Shown in pieces: positions 37,652-50,701 of a stretch of 64,000 bases of DNA. Source of the stretch: Prochlorococcus sp. MIT 1223 (lineage in GTDB: Bacteria; Cyanobacteriota; Cyanobacteriia; PCC-6307; Cyanobiaceae); NCBI RefSeq assembly GCF_034092465.1, contig NZ_CP139303.1, forward strand, positions 1,731,923 to 1,795,922, written 5' to 3'. Under the pieces are notes generated by a model. The model did no database searches. It worked only from the letters and a program-made list of their open reading frames with translations, and was not told the origin of the DNA. The first letter of the stretch is position 1, and each line of letters starts with the position of its first letter. The translations under genes were made by a program, and so were the position numbers.

Positions 37652-38641
37652 ATGGCAAGACGTTATCTTTTGGAATTTGAGAAACCGCTGGTAGAGCTAG
37701 AAAAGCAGATTGAGCAAATCCGCCAACTGGCTCGAGATTCTGAAGTTGACGTTAGTCAGCAGCTGTTGCAATTAGAAACTTTGGCAACAAGAAGAAGGGA
37801 AGAAATTTTTCAAGCTTTATCTCCTGCTCAAAAAATCCAGGTTGCTCGACACCCTCAAAGACCAAGCACTTTGGATTATATACAGATGTTTTGTGATGAC
37901 TGGGTTGAATTACATGGAGACAGGAATGGAAGTGATGATCAAGCTCTTATAGGTGGTATAGGGAGAGTTGAAGAAACACCAGTACTTGTAATCGGACAAC
38001 AAAAAGGCAGGGATACTAAAGAAAATGTTGCAAGAAATTTTGGAATGGCAAAGCCAGGTGGTTATAGAAAAGCCTTAAGGTTGATGGAACATGCAGATAG
38101 ATTTAAATTACCAATCCTTTCATTTATAGATACACCAGGAGCTTATGCAGGATTACTTGCCGAAGAGCAAGGACAAGGAGAAGCCATAGCTGTAAACCTC
38201 CGAGAAATGTTCAGCATTAGAGTTCCAATTATTGCAACTGTAATTGGAGAAGGAGGCTCAGGAGGGGCTTTAGGAATAGGAGTAGCAGATAGACTTTTAA
38301 TGTTTGAACATAGTGTTTATACAGTGGCCAGCCCAGAAGCTTGCGCTTCAATACTTTGGAGGGATTCTGCTAAAGCACCTGAAGCGGCCGCAGCTTTAAA
38401 AATTACGGGGTCCGACCTTTTGAAGCTTGGAGTTGTTGACGAAGTATTAAAAGAGCCAGCTGGAGGGAATAATTGGGCTCCGCTTCAAGCTGGCGAAGTG
38501 CTTAAAGAAGCTTTGCAAAGACATCTAACAGAGTTATTACGTCTGGATATTCAAGAACTTCGAGATAATCGATACAAGAAATTTAGGGAAATGGGCAAGT
38601 TCTTTGAATCAAATTCAATAGAGTCGGGTATGGGTGTTTAG
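37652..38641 (+). CDS. accA: Acetyl-CoA carboxylase carboxyltransferase subunit alpha
   Basis: Transfers CO2 from biotin to acetyl-CoA, with AccD, to make malonyl-CoA for fatty-acid synthesis. 329 residues: [50 protein letters not shown] and the crotonase-fold [15 protein letters not shown] and DTPGAYAG segments. Gene order aar-accA is shared by many marine picocyanobacteria. An SDR gene follows 26 bp later. Confidence 0.97.
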   Translation: MARRYLLEFEKPLVELEKQIEQIRQLARDSEVDVSQQLLQLETLATRRREEIFQALSPAQKIQVARHPQRPSTLDYIQMFCDDWVELHGDRNGSDDQALIGGIGRVEETPVLVIGQQKGRDTKENVARNFGMAKPGGYRKALRLMEHADRFKLPILSFIDTPGAYAGLLAEEQGQGEAIAVNLREMFSIRVPIIATVIGEGGSGGALGIGVADRLLMFEHSVYTVASPEACASILWRDSAKAPEAAAALKITGSDLLKLGVVDEVLKEPAGGNNWAPLQAGEVLKEALQRHLTELLRLDIQELRDNRYKKFREMGKFFESNSIESGMGV

Positions 38642-38667
38642 AGTTATTCCAATTCATTATTTTCAAT

Positions 38668-39375
38668 TTGCCTACAGCACTTATTACAGGAGCCTCAAGA
38701 GGATTAGGGAGGGCATGCGCTATTTCCTTTGCCAAGGCTGGATGGGATCTCTATTTGGTTGCACGAGATGAAACTGCTCTTCTAAGTCTATCTAAGAAAC
38801 TTTCTAATACTAAAAGCAAAATTTCTTATGAATCCATTGATTTTTCTCAGCCAAAGAATATCGAACCAGGTTTAGAGAAATTACTTTCAAGAGGCTTGCC
38901 CCCAAATGTATTGATTAATAATGCAGGAGTCGCTTGGACTGGAGAGTTGATAACAATGCCTTTAGAAAGTTGGCAATGGATCTTTCAAATAAATCTAACA
39001 AGTGTCTTTCAGGTCTGTTCTAAAGTTGTTCCTTTGATGAGAAATAGCGGAGGCTTAATTATAAATGTTAGTAGTCATGCATCAAGAAATGCTTTCGCAG
39101 AATGGGGGGCATATTGTGTTAGTAAAGCAGCTTTAGCTAGCTTTACTAAGTGCTTAGCTGAAGAGGAAAGGCAATATTCAATTCGAGCTTGCACGCTTAC
39201 GCTTGGATCTGTAAATACCTCAATTTGGGATTCGGATACGGTTAAGAGTGGTTTTAATAGAGATGCAATGCTTCAAGTTGAACAGGCAGCTAATGAACTC
39301 CTTCATCTTGCTAATCAACCTTCAAATCAAGTAATTGAAGATCTAACTCTTATGCCTGCTTCAGGAGCTTTTTAA
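38668..39375 (+). CDS. Short-chain dehydrogenase/reductase
   Basis: 235 residues from a TTG start; I see no in-frame ATG before the conserved N-terminus. The NAD(P)-binding TALITGASRGLGRACA, the NNAG motif and the catalytic YCVSK (Tyr and Lys) with an upstream SSHAS Ser are present, so it should be active. Substrate unknown; its place after aar-accA suggests fatty-acid or alkane-side chemistry, by context only. It converges with trpF. Confidence 0.85.
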   Translation: MPTALITGASRGLGRACAISFAKAGWDLYLVARDETALLSLSKKLSNTKSKISYESIDFSQPKNIEPGLEKLLSRGLPPNVLINNAGVAWTGELITMPLESWQWIFQINLTSVFQVCSKVVPLMRNSGGLIINVSSHASRNAFAEWGAYCVSKAALASFTKCLAEEERQYSIRACTLTLGSVNTSIWDSDTVKSGFNRDAMLQVEQAANELLHLANQPSNQVIEDLTLMPASGAF

Positions 39376-39429
39376 TTTTTATTTATAACATCAATTTTAA
39401 AATAAAATAATTATCAAAATATATTAGTA

Positions 39430-40089
39430 CTATGAATATTCTTTAATAGCTTGAATTAAGTGCTCAACTTTTTCTAAATCTTTTACTCCAGGTGATATTT
39501 CCAGTTTGCTTGAAGCATCTATTCCATAGGGTGTTATGACGCTTAGAAGTTCTGGAATCCAATCTGCAGATATTCCTCCCGCAATCCACCATGGAATCTT
39601 AAATTCTTTTTCTTTTAATAAATTCAGACTTACTCTATGGCCTGTCCCTCCAAGCAAATTTTCATCCCAGGCATCAATTAATAAAGCATCTACTATTTCC
39701 TGATATTTTCCGGCTGAAATAAGATCATTTTCTGATCTAATTCTCAATGCTTTCCAAAACTTGACTTGAGGATGCATGGCTCGAAGAGCTTTACAACGTT
39801 TCACTGACTCTTCTCCATGAAGTTGAATGATTGTTGGTGCTGCATCGCTCTTTAAGGATTCGTCTAGATCAAAATCATTTATATCTGCAACCACTAAGAC
39901 CCTTTCTGTTCTTGGATAAGAATCCTTTAAAACTTTAAAAATTTTATCCCTGCTTTTCTGGGCAAGGTATCTAGGAGATTTGCTTACGCCAATTATTCCT
40001 ATTGCATGAGCACCTAAGGAGGCAATATGGATTGCTTGTCTGGCTTGCGTTATTCCGCAGATTTTCAATTTTATTTGTGATTGGATCAC
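39430..40089 (-). CDS. trpF: Phosphoribosylanthranilate isomerase
   Basis: TIM-barrel enzyme of tryptophan synthesis, converting PRA to CdRP. 219 residues: LKICGITQARQAIHIASLGAHAIGI with the catalytic Cys, the Asp-bearing LIDAWDENLLGGTGHRVSL and WIAGGISADWIPELL phosphate loop. The ATG at 40089 begins MIQSQIKLKICG. Stands alone and is divergent from the site-2 protease. Confidence 0.95.
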   Translation of the reverse strand: MIQSQIKLKICGITQARQAIHIASLGAHAIGIIGVSKSPRYLAQKSRDKIFKVLKDSYPRTERVLVVADINDFDLDESLKSDAAPTIIQLHGEESVKRCKALRAMHPQVKFWKALRIRSENDLISAGKYQEIVDALLIDAWDENLLGGTGHRVSLNLLKEKEFKIPWWIAGGISADWIPELLSVITPYGIDASSKLEISPGVKDLEKVEHLIQAIKEYS

Positions 40090-40166
40090 TGTTAGTTAGT
40101 TGATTTGGCCTTTATTCTCTAGGATTAGATTAAATACCTTTTTGATTGATTTTGGGAGGAGAAAGC

Positions 40167-41423
40167 TTGGAAGGCTTGGAGGTAATAAGAATTAAAGGTA
40201 TTCCTTTGAGGATTCATTCCAGTTGGGCTGTAATCCTTTTGCTTTTTACTTGGAGCGCACAAAATCAGATTACTAATTTAGCTGATGCTCAAATTCCTTT
40301 GTGGACCTCTTGGTTGATTGGCTTTGTTACTGCTTTGCTTTTATTTATGTCAGTATTGCTTCATGAGCTAGGCCATTCTTTTATGGCTATTCATGAGGGA
40401 GTAAAAGTTAAAAGTATTACTCTTTTCTTTCTTGGAGGTATCGCGAAGGTAGATAGAGAATGTAAAGACCCCATGTCTACTCTTAGAGTTGCAATTGCAG
40501 GACCAATAGTTAGTTTTATTCTTTCCATAATCTTTCTCATTTCAATTCCACTTTTTTCAGTGAAAAGTATTATTTTCTCAAATTTACTTACTCAAATTGG
40601 CGCATTAAATTTGCTATTGGGTTTATTCAATTTGTTGCCAGGTTTACCACTTGATGGTGGAATTATTATTAAGTCTTTAGTTTGGCATTTTACTGGAAGT
40701 AAGAAAATAGGAATTAAGGTTGCTACTAAGTCAGGTAGATTCCTTTCCTTAAGTGCAATTTTTCTAGGAAGTTTTATTAGTATAAGTGTTGGAAGTTTGG
40801 CTGGATTATGGCTAATAGTTTTTGGTTGGATTGGTTTTTCTGCTTCTAGATCACAGAGTCAGATTCTACTTTTTCAGGAGACTTTATGCGAAATAAAAGT
40901 CTTTCAAGCGAAAAATCGACGCTATAGGGTTTTAGATGCAAATTTATCTTTAAAGCATATTAACTCAGTAAGTTTGGATTCGGGAAATAGTCAATTTAAT
41001 TCAGAGTTAATTCTAGTATCAAAGTCTGGTAGATGGATTGGATATATTAATAATGATCCTTTAAAGGAAGTTCCAGTTCAAGATTGGGAGAATTATTGTT
41101 TGGAGGAATATGTTTTACCATTAAGCAACCTTCCTTTTATTAGTGAAAAAGAATCTTTATGGAAAGCTGTTTTGGAAGTTGAGAAGAACAAAGGTGAAAG
41201 ATTGTTGGTTATGAACCTTGCCGGGTTACCAATCGGAACATTAGATAGAATTGATATTGGATTAGCTGTTCTGAAAAGGATCGGAATCAAAGTTCCAAGT
41301 AATTTTCTTGATCTAGCTAAAAAGCAAAATGCCTATCCATTGGGCTTATCTTTACCAGAAGTAGTAGAAGGTATGCTTGTTTCTGGTTTGATTGAAAAAG
41401 ATAATATAAAAGGCCCTAAGTAG
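40167..41423 (+). CDS. Site-2 protease family metalloprotease with CBS-like C-terminus
   Basis: Intramembrane zinc protease, 418 residues. The TTG at 40167 is preferred because GGGAGGAG lies 5 bases upstream; the longer TTG at 40146 would start inside that site. Several membrane helices carry HELGHS (HExxH) near residue 70 and the LPLDGG motif near 170 with the third ligand. The C-terminal 170 residues resemble a degenerate pair of CBS domains (SGRWIGYINND...LPIGTLDRIDIG). Such S2P-CBS proteins are widespread in cyanobacteria; the substrate is unknown. Confidence 0.85.
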   Translation: MEGLEVIRIKGIPLRIHSSWAVILLLFTWSAQNQITNLADAQIPLWTSWLIGFVTALLLFMSVLLHELGHSFMAIHEGVKVKSITLFFLGGIAKVDRECKDPMSTLRVAIAGPIVSFILSIIFLISIPLFSVKSIIFSNLLTQIGALNLLLGLFNLLPGLPLDGGIIIKSLVWHFTGSKKIGIKVATKSGRFLSLSAIFLGSFISISVGSLAGLWLIVFGWIGFSASRSQSQILLFQETLCEIKVFQAKNRRYRVLDANLSLKHINSVSLDSGNSQFNSELILVSKSGRWIGYINNDPLKEVPVQDWENYCLEEYVLPLSNLPFISEKESLWKAVLEVEKNKGERLLVMNLAGLPIGTLDRIDIGLAVLKRIGIKVPSNFLDLAKKQNAYPLGLSLPEVVEGMLVSGLIEKDNIKGPK

Positions 41424-41430
41424 TTAAATT

Positions 41431-42147
41431 TTATCCATTTATGATTTTCTTGATATTTATTTCGTCGTATAGATTTTTTTTAACCCACTTAGTTTCTGGC
41501 CAAGAAAAAATTAAAGCTTTTAATAGATGATCCTCTATTTCTTTTGCTGATAAATTAAGTTCTATTGGGGGTGGTGGATCATTCTTAAATAAATTCTTCC
41601 ATATTTCTCTTGGTGGATCTAAAAGTATCTCACCATGTTGCAAAAGGGATCCTTTTTGCCAAAACTGAGCACTTCCAATCCTTTTATTGCCTTTGTGATC
41701 TATAAGATCAGCAAGTGTAGAAGTGGAAAAACAATTGGAAGTCGAGGATGTAGACATTTGACTGCCGAAGAATAAAGGGATTCCTAATTCGGCGAAACCA
41801 TTAATTAACCATTGACTTGCTTCAAAGTAAGCCTTTTTCTTTTTTCTTGGTGGCTCTTTCCAAGTTAAAGCATAAGTTATTCCACCACTATGTAATACAG
41901 CATCTCCTCCTGTTGGTCTCCTAATAATGTTTATTTTTTCCTGCTTGACTACCTCATTCCATCGCTTAGGAAGATCTTTTTGATTTTTACCAATAGATAG
42001 CCAAGTGCCTTTCCATGAATAGAAGCGAGCTGACATTGAGTAGTTGGAATTTGGCAAAGATTTTTCTAATAAGTATTTGTCTATTTCCATTTGCTGATTC
42101 CCAGCAAGTTTTATGTGATTAAAAATAGCTCCTTGCTTAATTTTCAT
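41431..42147 (-). CDS. Lipoate/biotin-ligase-family protein
   Basis: 238 residues of the BPL/LplA/LipB fold. Seen are the start QMEIDKYLLEKSLP, RFYSWKGTWLSIGKNQ, IIRRPTGGDAVLHSGGITYALTW (the RRxxGGG-AV lipoate-ligase motif) and NKRIGSAQFWQKG. The Lys-bearing core used to bind lipoyl-AMP or octanoate appears present (GNKRIGSAQ). It could be a lipoate-protein ligase or an octanoyltransferase of the LipM type; I cannot tell which. It converges with the site-2 protease, 7 bp apart. Confidence 0.8.
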   Translation of the reverse strand: MKIKQGAIFNHIKLAGNQQMEIDKYLLEKSLPNSNYSMSARFYSWKGTWLSIGKNQKDLPKRWNEVVKQEKINIIRRPTGGDAVLHSGGITYALTWKEPPRKKKKAYFEASQWLINGFAELGIPLFFGSQMSTSSTSNCFSTSTLADLIDHKGNKRIGSAQFWQKGSLLQHGEILLDPPREIWKNLFKNDPPPPIELNLSAKEIEDHLLKALIFSWPETKWVKKNLYDEINIKKIING

Positions 42148-42492
42148 TGTTGATTTGTTGGACAGGAACAGTATTCATTGATTCGATCTCTTTGAGAGAA
42201 CTCAACTTCCTCGAGTAATTATTTTAAAATAATTGTATTCATTGAATAAATAATAGAACTTTATATCCAGTGATGGTTTTTTAAAGTTTGTTTGAAAATG
42301 TCAAAAACTTTCCAAGCTTTCTAATGGGAAAGATAGTTTCTTTTGATCTGTAGTCTTTTCAATATGAATTGGAATCTTTTCTTGATTACTAGATTTTAGT
42401 CGGTGAATTGATGTAAAAGATGCTTGATTAAATCCTTAAATGATTGCAATTTCAGTTTTATACGCTACAAGCAAGTTAATAGTTAAATAGTT
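42148..42492. other. Non-coding gap upstream of the lipoate-ligase gene
   Basis: 345 bp without a credible gene. It contains an AT-only palindrome AATTATTTTAAAATAATT (42217-42234), two copies of GTATTCATTGA 64 bp apart (42171-42181 and 42235-42245), and a short CTTTC/GAAAG hairpin (42317-42332). A short open frame of 16 codons starts at an ATG near 42440 but has no supporting features. The region should hold divergent promoters for the lipoate-ligase gene and the gene at 42493. Confidence 0.4.
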
Positions 42493-42912
42493 TTGCTTGC
42501 GAACTTAGAAGAACCTCGGATTAATCCCGAGCCAAAAAGAAGAATTCGCAAAAGAAGCTTAAGCCGCAGACAAAGATCGAATGCTTCTGTAATTGTTGAT
42601 AAGGCAACTATTGCGGCAGCATTAGAGCTTGAGGAGCTTCAGAGAGAATTTATATACAGCTGCATTTCTCTTGGAATGAAAATGGGCTTACTTGCAATAT
42701 TTGCAGTGAGTTTCGTTAAGTTGGGAGTTGCTTCTCACGATAGGATATTGCGTCAGTTAGAAATGGTTTCAATACTTAGGTTTGAATCAAGAAAGCTAAA
42801 TCAACTTAATTCAAGGTTTGATAAATTATTTGCGATTGGAGGAGAAAACCGACTAATTAGTGAGCAGGAACATTTAATTACTCCAAATAGTGTCAGGGTT
42901 GTTTGGAAATAA
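42493..42912 (+). CDS. Small bitopic membrane protein upstream of por
   Basis: 139 residues from a TTG start; the first in-frame ATG is after residue 60, inside the likely membrane segment, so the TTG (or another non-ATG codon) is needed. The N-terminus is strongly basic (PEPKRRIRKRSLSRRQR), then an acidic helix (ALELEELQREF) and a single hydrophobic helix (GLLAIFAVSFVKLGVA), then a polar helical tail. I do not recognise the family. It sits 77 bp upstream of por; co-regulation with chlorophyll genes is possible but unproven. Confidence 0.6.
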   Translation: MLANLEEPRINPEPKRRIRKRSLSRRQRSNASVIVDKATIAAALELEELQREFIYSCISLGMKMGLLAIFAVSFVKLGVASHDRILRQLEMVSILRFESRKLNQLNSRFDKLFAIGGENRLISEQEHLITPNSVRVVWK

Positions 42913-42986
42913 AAGAGATTGACAAATCAGATTTAATATTTTATTTGTTTAATACTTGATAATTAATCAAGAGCATTAAGGCTTAA

Positions 42987-44006
<1,020 letters not shown>

Positions 44007-44019
44007 ATAATTCTTTAAG

Positions 44020-44910
<891 letters not shown>

Positions 44911-45087
44911 TTACCTATAAACCAATGAGTTATATATACATTCAAGCAGGAAGATGAGCAGTTGGTAAATGTTTGCGTAATTCGATACATCTGTAATAAT
45001 TTAATAGATTAGAAAATCTTTCTTTCCTCATAAAAATCAATCAATAAGTCTATTTACTCATCCCTGATGAATGTTTTCTGGCAATAA

Positions 45088-46689
45088 TTAAGCCCCGAAA
45101 TGCGCCTTAGCGTCAAACAATGTTTCGCTATTTATTTCTGCGCAACCAACTTGCTTTGCATATTTCTCAGTATTTCTTTTTACTTTACCTCGAACGAAAA
45201 AAGGTATTTTAGCTAGCTCTGTCTTCCCATCCGAGGTCCATTTAGGTATATGAGTTTCCAATGCATTTTCAGCAACAACTTTTTCTGGAACAGGTGTAGA
45301 TGCAGCTGGTATTTTTGAATCTGTCTGATGACCTCCCAAGTGACCTAGATGACTTTGGTGGCCGTCAGTAAATTCAAAATCGTGACGGAACATTCCAATT
45401 AGATGCTCTTCTAATCCCATCATTAGAGGGTGAACCCAGTCGTCAAAAATCACATTGGCCCCCTCCCAGCCCATTTGAGGGCTATATCTAGCAGGGACAT
45501 CCTGTACATGCATTGGAGTACTAATAACAGCACAAGGGATGCCAAGTCTCTTTGAGCTATGCCTTTCCATCTGTGTCCCTAAAACCAGCTCTGGTGCAGA
45601 TTCTTTTATCGCCTCCTCTACTTCTAAATAATCATTAGTTATTAAAGCTTTAATGCCAAGATCTTTTGCTTTTTCTCTAACTTTCCTAGCCATTTCTCTG
45701 CTGTAAGTTCCTATACCTACAACTTCAAAACCTAATTCTTCGCTAGCGATTCTTGCAGCAGCAAGAGCATGGGTTCCATCACCAAATATGAAAACTCTTT
45801 TTCCAGTTAAATAATTTGAATCAACTGATTTTGAATACCAAGGTAAGCGAGAAAGATTTGCTTCATCTAACTTGTATGTGGTGGGCATGCCCAATATGTC
45901 ATGCAGTTCTTTGAGAAAATCTATCGTTGCCCCTACACCAATGGGAATGGTGGTTGTGAATGGGAGGCCTAAATTTCTTTCAAGCCAAAGACATGTTGAT
46001 TCTGCTATCTCTGGGTAGAGACAGACATTTGCATCTGCCTCTCCGATTCTTGCTAAATCTGCTGGAGAAGCTCCAAGTGGTGCTATTACATTCACATCAA
46101 TTCCATGCTGAGCAAGGATTTTCTGAATCTCGAGGACATCATCTCGACAACGGAAACCAAGTAGTGAAGGACCTATTAGATTTACTTTTGGCCTTCTTCC
46201 TATTTCTTTCCATTGAGTTGGATTATGTTCTGATGAGTCTTTAGTAACATCGGCTAATATTCCTCTAACTAATTGATAGAGGGTTTCGGCTGCTCCCCAG
46301 TTTTCTTTTTTACTATAAGCAGGTAATTCTAGGCTTATAATTGGAATATTAAATCCCATCCCTTTAGCTAGAGATCCAGGTTGGTCTTGAATTAATTCCG
46401 CAGTACAGCTTTCTCCAACAAGAAGAGCCTCAGGATTGAACCTCTCTACGGCTTCATTAATATGACCTTTAACTAGTTCGGCAGTATCTCCACCTAAATC
46501 TCTAGCTTGAAAAGTTGTATAAGTTACAGGAGGCCTTTCCCCTCTTCTTTCAATCATTGTGAAAAGGAGGTCTGCGTATGTATCGCCTTGAGGAGCATGT
46601 AATACGTAATGAACTCCTTTCATTGAAGTTGCAACTCTCATTGCACCTATGTGAGGTGGCCCTTCATATGTCCAAAGAGTTAGTTCCAT
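45088..46689 (-). CDS. chlB: Dark-operative protochlorophyllide reductase subunit B
   Basis: NifK-like subunit of the ChlN2-ChlB2 catalytic tetramer. 533 residues: [20 protein letters not shown] start, [16 protein letters not shown] with a cluster-related Cys, [21 protein letters not shown] near the substrate site, and a C-terminal domain with [17 protein letters not shown]. The ATG lies 4 bp after the chlN stop, so chlN and chlB are translated together. Length and motif order are normal. Confidence 0.98.
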   Translation of the reverse strand: MELTLWTYEGPPHIGAMRVATSMKGVHYVLHAPQGDTYADLLFTMIERRGERPPVTYTTFQARDLGGDTAELVKGHINEAVERFNPEALLVGESCTAELIQDQPGSLAKGMGFNIPIISLELPAYSKKENWGAAETLYQLVRGILADVTKDSSEHNPTQWKEIGRRPKVNLIGPSLLGFRCRDDVLEIQKILAQHGIDVNVIAPLGASPADLARIGEADANVCLYPEIAESTCLWLERNLGLPFTTTIPIGVGATIDFLKELHDILGMPTTYKLDEANLSRLPWYSKSVDSNYLTGKRVFIFGDGTHALAAARIASEELGFEVVGIGTYSREMARKVREKAKDLGIKALITNDYLEVEEAIKESAPELVLGTQMERHSSKRLGIPCAVISTPMHVQDVPARYSPQMGWEGANVIFDDWVHPLMMGLEEHLIGMFRHDFEFTDGHQSHLGHLGGHQTDSKIPAASTPVPEKVVAENALETHIPKWTSDGKTELAKIPFFVRGKVKRNTEKYAKQVGCAEINSETLFDAKAHFGA

Positions 46690-46693
46690 TAGA

Positions 46694-47965
<1,272 letters not shown>

Positions 47966-48142
47966 CTATATTTTAATTTGATGTTCTTTTTGGTGTTAGT
48001 CAACAATTCATAGAAACTTTTTGGAATTGAAGATATTTTTGTTGCGTTTTATTTTTATTTTCAGGAAATCATGTTATCTCGGTCGTTTTCGCTAGGTAAA
48101 AATTACATCCTTAGATGATTTAGTCTCAGGAGTTTAATTAAC

Positions 48143-48514
48143 TTAGTTTCTCCAGTAATTTGAATCTTTTTCAGCTTTGTAGAGCTTCCAAACATTTCTA
48201 GTTAATCTTCTAGCTACCAAGCCACCTCTTTCTGTCTTTGCGGAAGAGGGACGAACTCCAAGAAGATGAGTTACTTCAGCAGTACTTAAGGGTGCTCCAG
48301 TTTCTATGGCTAATGATGTCAGTTCTAAACGTTGACGTAATGAAACAAGATCCGCTTTTTCTTCAGTTTCCTCGAATAGCCAGTTTAATCCGGACTTTCC
48401 TTCACTGGTGATTTTTTGCATAAGTCCAAGACCCACTAAACCTAGTGCCTGTTCGGCTTTTAGATCATGTGAGGTATTCTTTGGATCAGTCTCTTTTACT
48501 GGTGAAGTAGTCAT
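48143..48514 (-). CDS. Conserved hypothetical protein upstream of chlN
   Basis: 123 residues, soluble, no signal peptide. A charged N-terminus, a helical middle (EETEEKADLVSLRQRLELTSLAIETGA) and an apparent winged-helix-like end (PLSTAEVTHLLGVRPSSA...GGLVARRLTRNVWKLY). The segment LSTAEVTHLLGVRPSS looks like a helix-turn-helix, so a DNA-binding or regulatory role is possible; this is inference. It lies between chlN (same strand) and csoS1D (divergent) and could relate to either block. Confidence 0.65.
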   Translation of the reverse strand: MTTSPVKETDPKNTSHDLKAEQALGLVGLGLMQKITSEGKSGLNWLFEETEEKADLVSLRQRLELTSLAIETGAPLSTAEVTHLLGVRPSSAKTERGGLVARRLTRNVWKLYKAEKDSNYWRN

Positions 48515-48612
48515 TTTTTTGTTGCCTATTTTTTTGAAGGTATCGGCTTATAAAAATGCATGCAAGCTTTTGTGATAGCTAATATGGCTAACTTTAATGT
48601 ATTATCCGCGCC

Positions 48613-49386
48613 ATGAGCGCTAGCTTGGATGATAGGAATCGACGCGCTAGAAATGGCGTAATCGTTACGGGTACGGAGGTTGATCCTCCGGCATCAGGTG
48701 CTAGCTGTGTAATTACTACAGATACGGAGAAGTCATTAGTAGCTAGGCAAGCGAGTCATGTCCAACAAATTGAATTAAGATCTTATGTTTTCTTAGATTC
48801 TCTTCAGCCTCAACTTGCGGCCTATATGGGAACAGCAAGTCAAGGTTTCTTGCCTATTCCAGGAGATGCATGTCTTTGGATGGAAGTCTCTCCTGGAATG
48901 GCAGTACACCGAGTAACTGATATTGCATTGAAAGCAAGTAATGTTCGATTAGGTCAGATGGTCGTTGAGAGAGCCTTTGGTTCAATGGCTTTGTATCATC
49001 GAGATCAAAGTACAGTCATACATTCAGGTGATGTTGTTTTAGATGCAATAGGAAGCAGTATTGCTAGACGAACAAAACCTGAAGTGAGTTGGACTGAAAT
49101 TATTAGATCAATTACACCTGACCATGCGGTATTAATTAATCGACAAAATAGAAGAGGTTCAATGATTCAATCCGGAATGAGTATGTTTATTCTTGAAACT
49201 GAGCCCGCTGGATATGTATTGATGGCGGCGAATGAAGCTGAAAAATCATCTAATATTACTGTCGTAGATGTTAAAGGAGTTGGTGCATTCGGTCGCCTTA
49301 CACTTGCTGGTCGTGAAGGTGATGTAGAAGAAGCGGCCTCAGCTGCAATGAGATCAATAGATCAAATCAACCGAAGTGAGTTTTAA
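48613..49386 (+). CDS. csoS1D: Carboxysome shell protein with tandem BMC domains
   Basis: Forms trimers that stack face to face and carry a large gated pore thought to pass RuBP or PGA. 257 residues: a disordered N-terminus of about 50 residues, then two permuted BMC repeats, the first around [23 protein letters not shown] and the second around [18 protein letters not shown]...[17 protein letters not shown] -10-like TAATAT sits at 48580-48585. It lies outside the main cso operon, separated by convergent rdgB, as in other picocyanobacteria. Confidence 0.95.
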   Translation: MSASLDDRNRRARNGVIVTGTEVDPPASGASCVITTDTEKSLVARQASHVQQIELRSYVFLDSLQPQLAAYMGTASQGFLPIPGDACLWMEVSPGMAVHRVTDIALKASNVRLGQMVVERAFGSMALYHRDQSTVIHSGDVVLDAIGSSIARRTKPEVSWTEIIRSITPDHAVLINRQNRRGSMIQSGMSMFILETEPAGYVLMAANEAEKSSNITVVDVKGVGAFGRLTLAGREGDVEEAASAAMRSIDQINRSEF

Positions 49387-49970
49387 GAAAAGATTTTTAA
49401 TGCTTTCTTGAGATATGGAGCTAGTTCTCTAGCGGCTTTACCTCTACTCCCTAGTTTTGATAATTGCTCTTGGCTTAATTCTCCATAAGTACATTTTGCT
49501 TCTCTAATCCAAAAAAGAGACTCGAATTCGCCATTTGGATAAGCAGGCTTTTTTAATATTTCTCCCCAGCAAATGCCTTCAGAATCTTTTATGTGATTCC
49601 CTTTTGGGTCACAAAGAACCATGACGCTACAAAATCGTGCGCTTCTATATGGAGTATCTCCAATCTCATAAAGAATTTTTTTTATCTTCTCTTCATTTGT
49701 TTTTGCAAAACGTGCAGAAAATATTCCAGGTTCTCCATTTAAAGCATCAACTTCCAGGCCTGAATCATCTGCAATTGTCCAGCTTTGAGTAATTTCTGCT
49801 GCGGCTTGTGCTTTTAATAAGGCATTCTCTAAATAAGTAGTCCCTGTCTCTTCAATATTAAGTTCACTTGGTTGTCTTTGTACTTCTAAAGGAAGAGGTC
49901 CGAGCATTGCTTCAATTTCAGCTACCTTTCTAGGATTTCCACTGGCAATAGTTATTAATGGTCTTGACAA
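49383..49970 (-). CDS. rdgB: Non-canonical purine NTP pyrophosphatase (Ham1/RdgB)
   Basis: Removes dITP, XTP and other damaged purine nucleotides from the pool. 195 residues: [18 protein letters not shown], the [24 protein letters not shown] metal/substrate core, and the C-terminal [12 protein letters not shown]. It overlaps csoS1D tail-to-tail by 4 bp. The left half of the long csoS1 upstream region also serves as its promoter region. Confidence 0.93.
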   Translation of the reverse strand: MSRPLITIASGNPRKVAEIEAMLGPLPLEVQRQPSELNIEETGTTYLENALLKAQAAAEITQSWTIADDSGLEVDALNGEPGIFSARFAKTNEEKIKKILYEIGDTPYRSARFCSVMVLCDPKGNHIKDSEGICWGEILKKPAYPNGEFESLFWIREAKCTYGELSQEQLSKLGSRGKAARELAPYLKKALKIFS

Positions 49971-50321
49971 TGATCGAATTGGAATTTAATAAGACTATTT
50001 TGCAAGATTAATGGTATTTCTTAAAGCAAGAAATGAAATTCGAGACAGGATGGGTTGAACATTCCACCCTTTGCAAAAGCTAAGGACCTGTCTCGATCGG
50101 TAAAAATACCTGTTGTAATCCGACATGACAACATAATGTTTTGAGGTGCTAACGGTTAGGCGAACAGTTGTTTATAACAGTCATACCAGTGGTGATAAGT
50201 TTTGCTTATCAATAGGAGTAAGAACTGTAATCTGGTTTCTAGTGAAAAGAGCTTGACGAAATCGTATGTATGCGGGCATTGTCCATACCGAACATTCCCC
50301 CTTTATTTGCAGGTTTAGGCA
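49971..50321 (+). promoter_or_regulatory. Structured leader/promoter region of the cso operon
   Basis: 351 bp with no credible open frame. In order it holds a long stem-loop (50041-50095), GGTA-AAAA-TACC (50099-50110), GTTGT/ACAAC (50112-50132), the inverted repeat CTAAC-G-GTTAG (50149-50159), which has the TTA/TAA-type shape of a LysR-regulator site, a TATAAC (50173-50178) that could be a -10, and TGATAAG/CTTATCA (50193-50211). An AGGAG lies at 50215-50219 but far from a start. I infer a long, folded 5' leader for csoS1 and possibly a CbbR-type operator. Confidence 0.5.
50041..50095. ncRNA. Long stem-loop upstream of csoS1, possible small RNA or leader domain
   Basis: CGAGACAGG (50041-50049) pairs perfectly with CCTGTCTCG (50087-50095). 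The 37-base loop contains GGGT (50052-50055) and ACCC (50066-50069), which can form an inner stem presenting an unpaired AT-rich loop. There is no T-run on either side, so it is not a simple terminator. It may be part of the cso leader or an independent short RNA; I do not recognise it as a known cyanobacterial family. Confidence 0.4.
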
Positions 50322-50633
50322 ATGGCTACAGAAACTATGGGTATCGCACTCGGCATGATCGAGACACGCGGACTTGTCCCAGCTATTGAAGCTGCTGACG
50401 CAATGACAAAGGCTGCTGAAGTGCGCCTTATAGGTCGTGAGTTTGTTGGTGGTGGCTATGTAACAGTTTTAGTTCGTGGAGAAACAGGTGCTGTCAACGC
50501 TGCAGTTCGTGCAGGTGCAGATGCTTGTGAGCGTGTAGGTGATGGACTTGTTGCAGCTCACATCATTGCTCGTCCTCATAGAGAAGTTGAGCCTGCTCTT
50601 GGCAACGGCAACTTCCTTGGTCAAAAGGACTGA
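50322..50633 (+). CDS. csoS1: Carboxysome major shell hexamer protein
   Basis: BMC-domain protein that tiles the facets of the alpha-carboxysome shell. 103 residues: GIALGMIETRGLVPAIEAADAMTKAAEV, VGGGYVTVLVRGETGAVNAAVRAGADA and the C-terminal VAAHIIARPHREVEPAL. The central GGGY-turn lines the small pore. It is the first gene of the operon and is followed by a hairpin with a T-run 8 bases after its stop. csoS1E at 57154 carries a near-copy of this domain. Confidence 0.97.
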   Translation: MATETMGIALGMIETRGLVPAIEAADAMTKAAEVRLIGREFVGGGYVTVLVRGETGAVNAAVRAGADACERVGDGLVAAHIIARPHREVEPALGNGNFLGQKD

Positions 50634-50640
50634 GATTTGA

Positions 50641-50665
50641 TCGCAGTTCTATAACAGAAACGCGA
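50641..50665 (+). terminator. Partial-terminator hairpin after csoS1
   Basis: TCGC (50641-50644) and TTCT (50647-50650) pair with AGAA (50656-50659) and GCGA (50662-50665) around ATAAC, with a 2x2 internal loop, followed by CATTTTTAG. It lies in the 68-bp csoS1-rbcL gap. Because rbcL is certainly part of the same cluster, it is likely a leaky terminator or a 3' stabiliser of csoS1 mRNA. Confidence 0.5.
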
Positions 50666-50701
50666 CATTTTTAGCCCTATTACTACCTAAAGGATTTTCC
50701 T

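Noticed and set aside
50253..50281. TTGACG as a -35 element for csoS1
   Set aside because: No TATAAT-like -10 lies 16-18 bases downstream, so the promoter position is left open.
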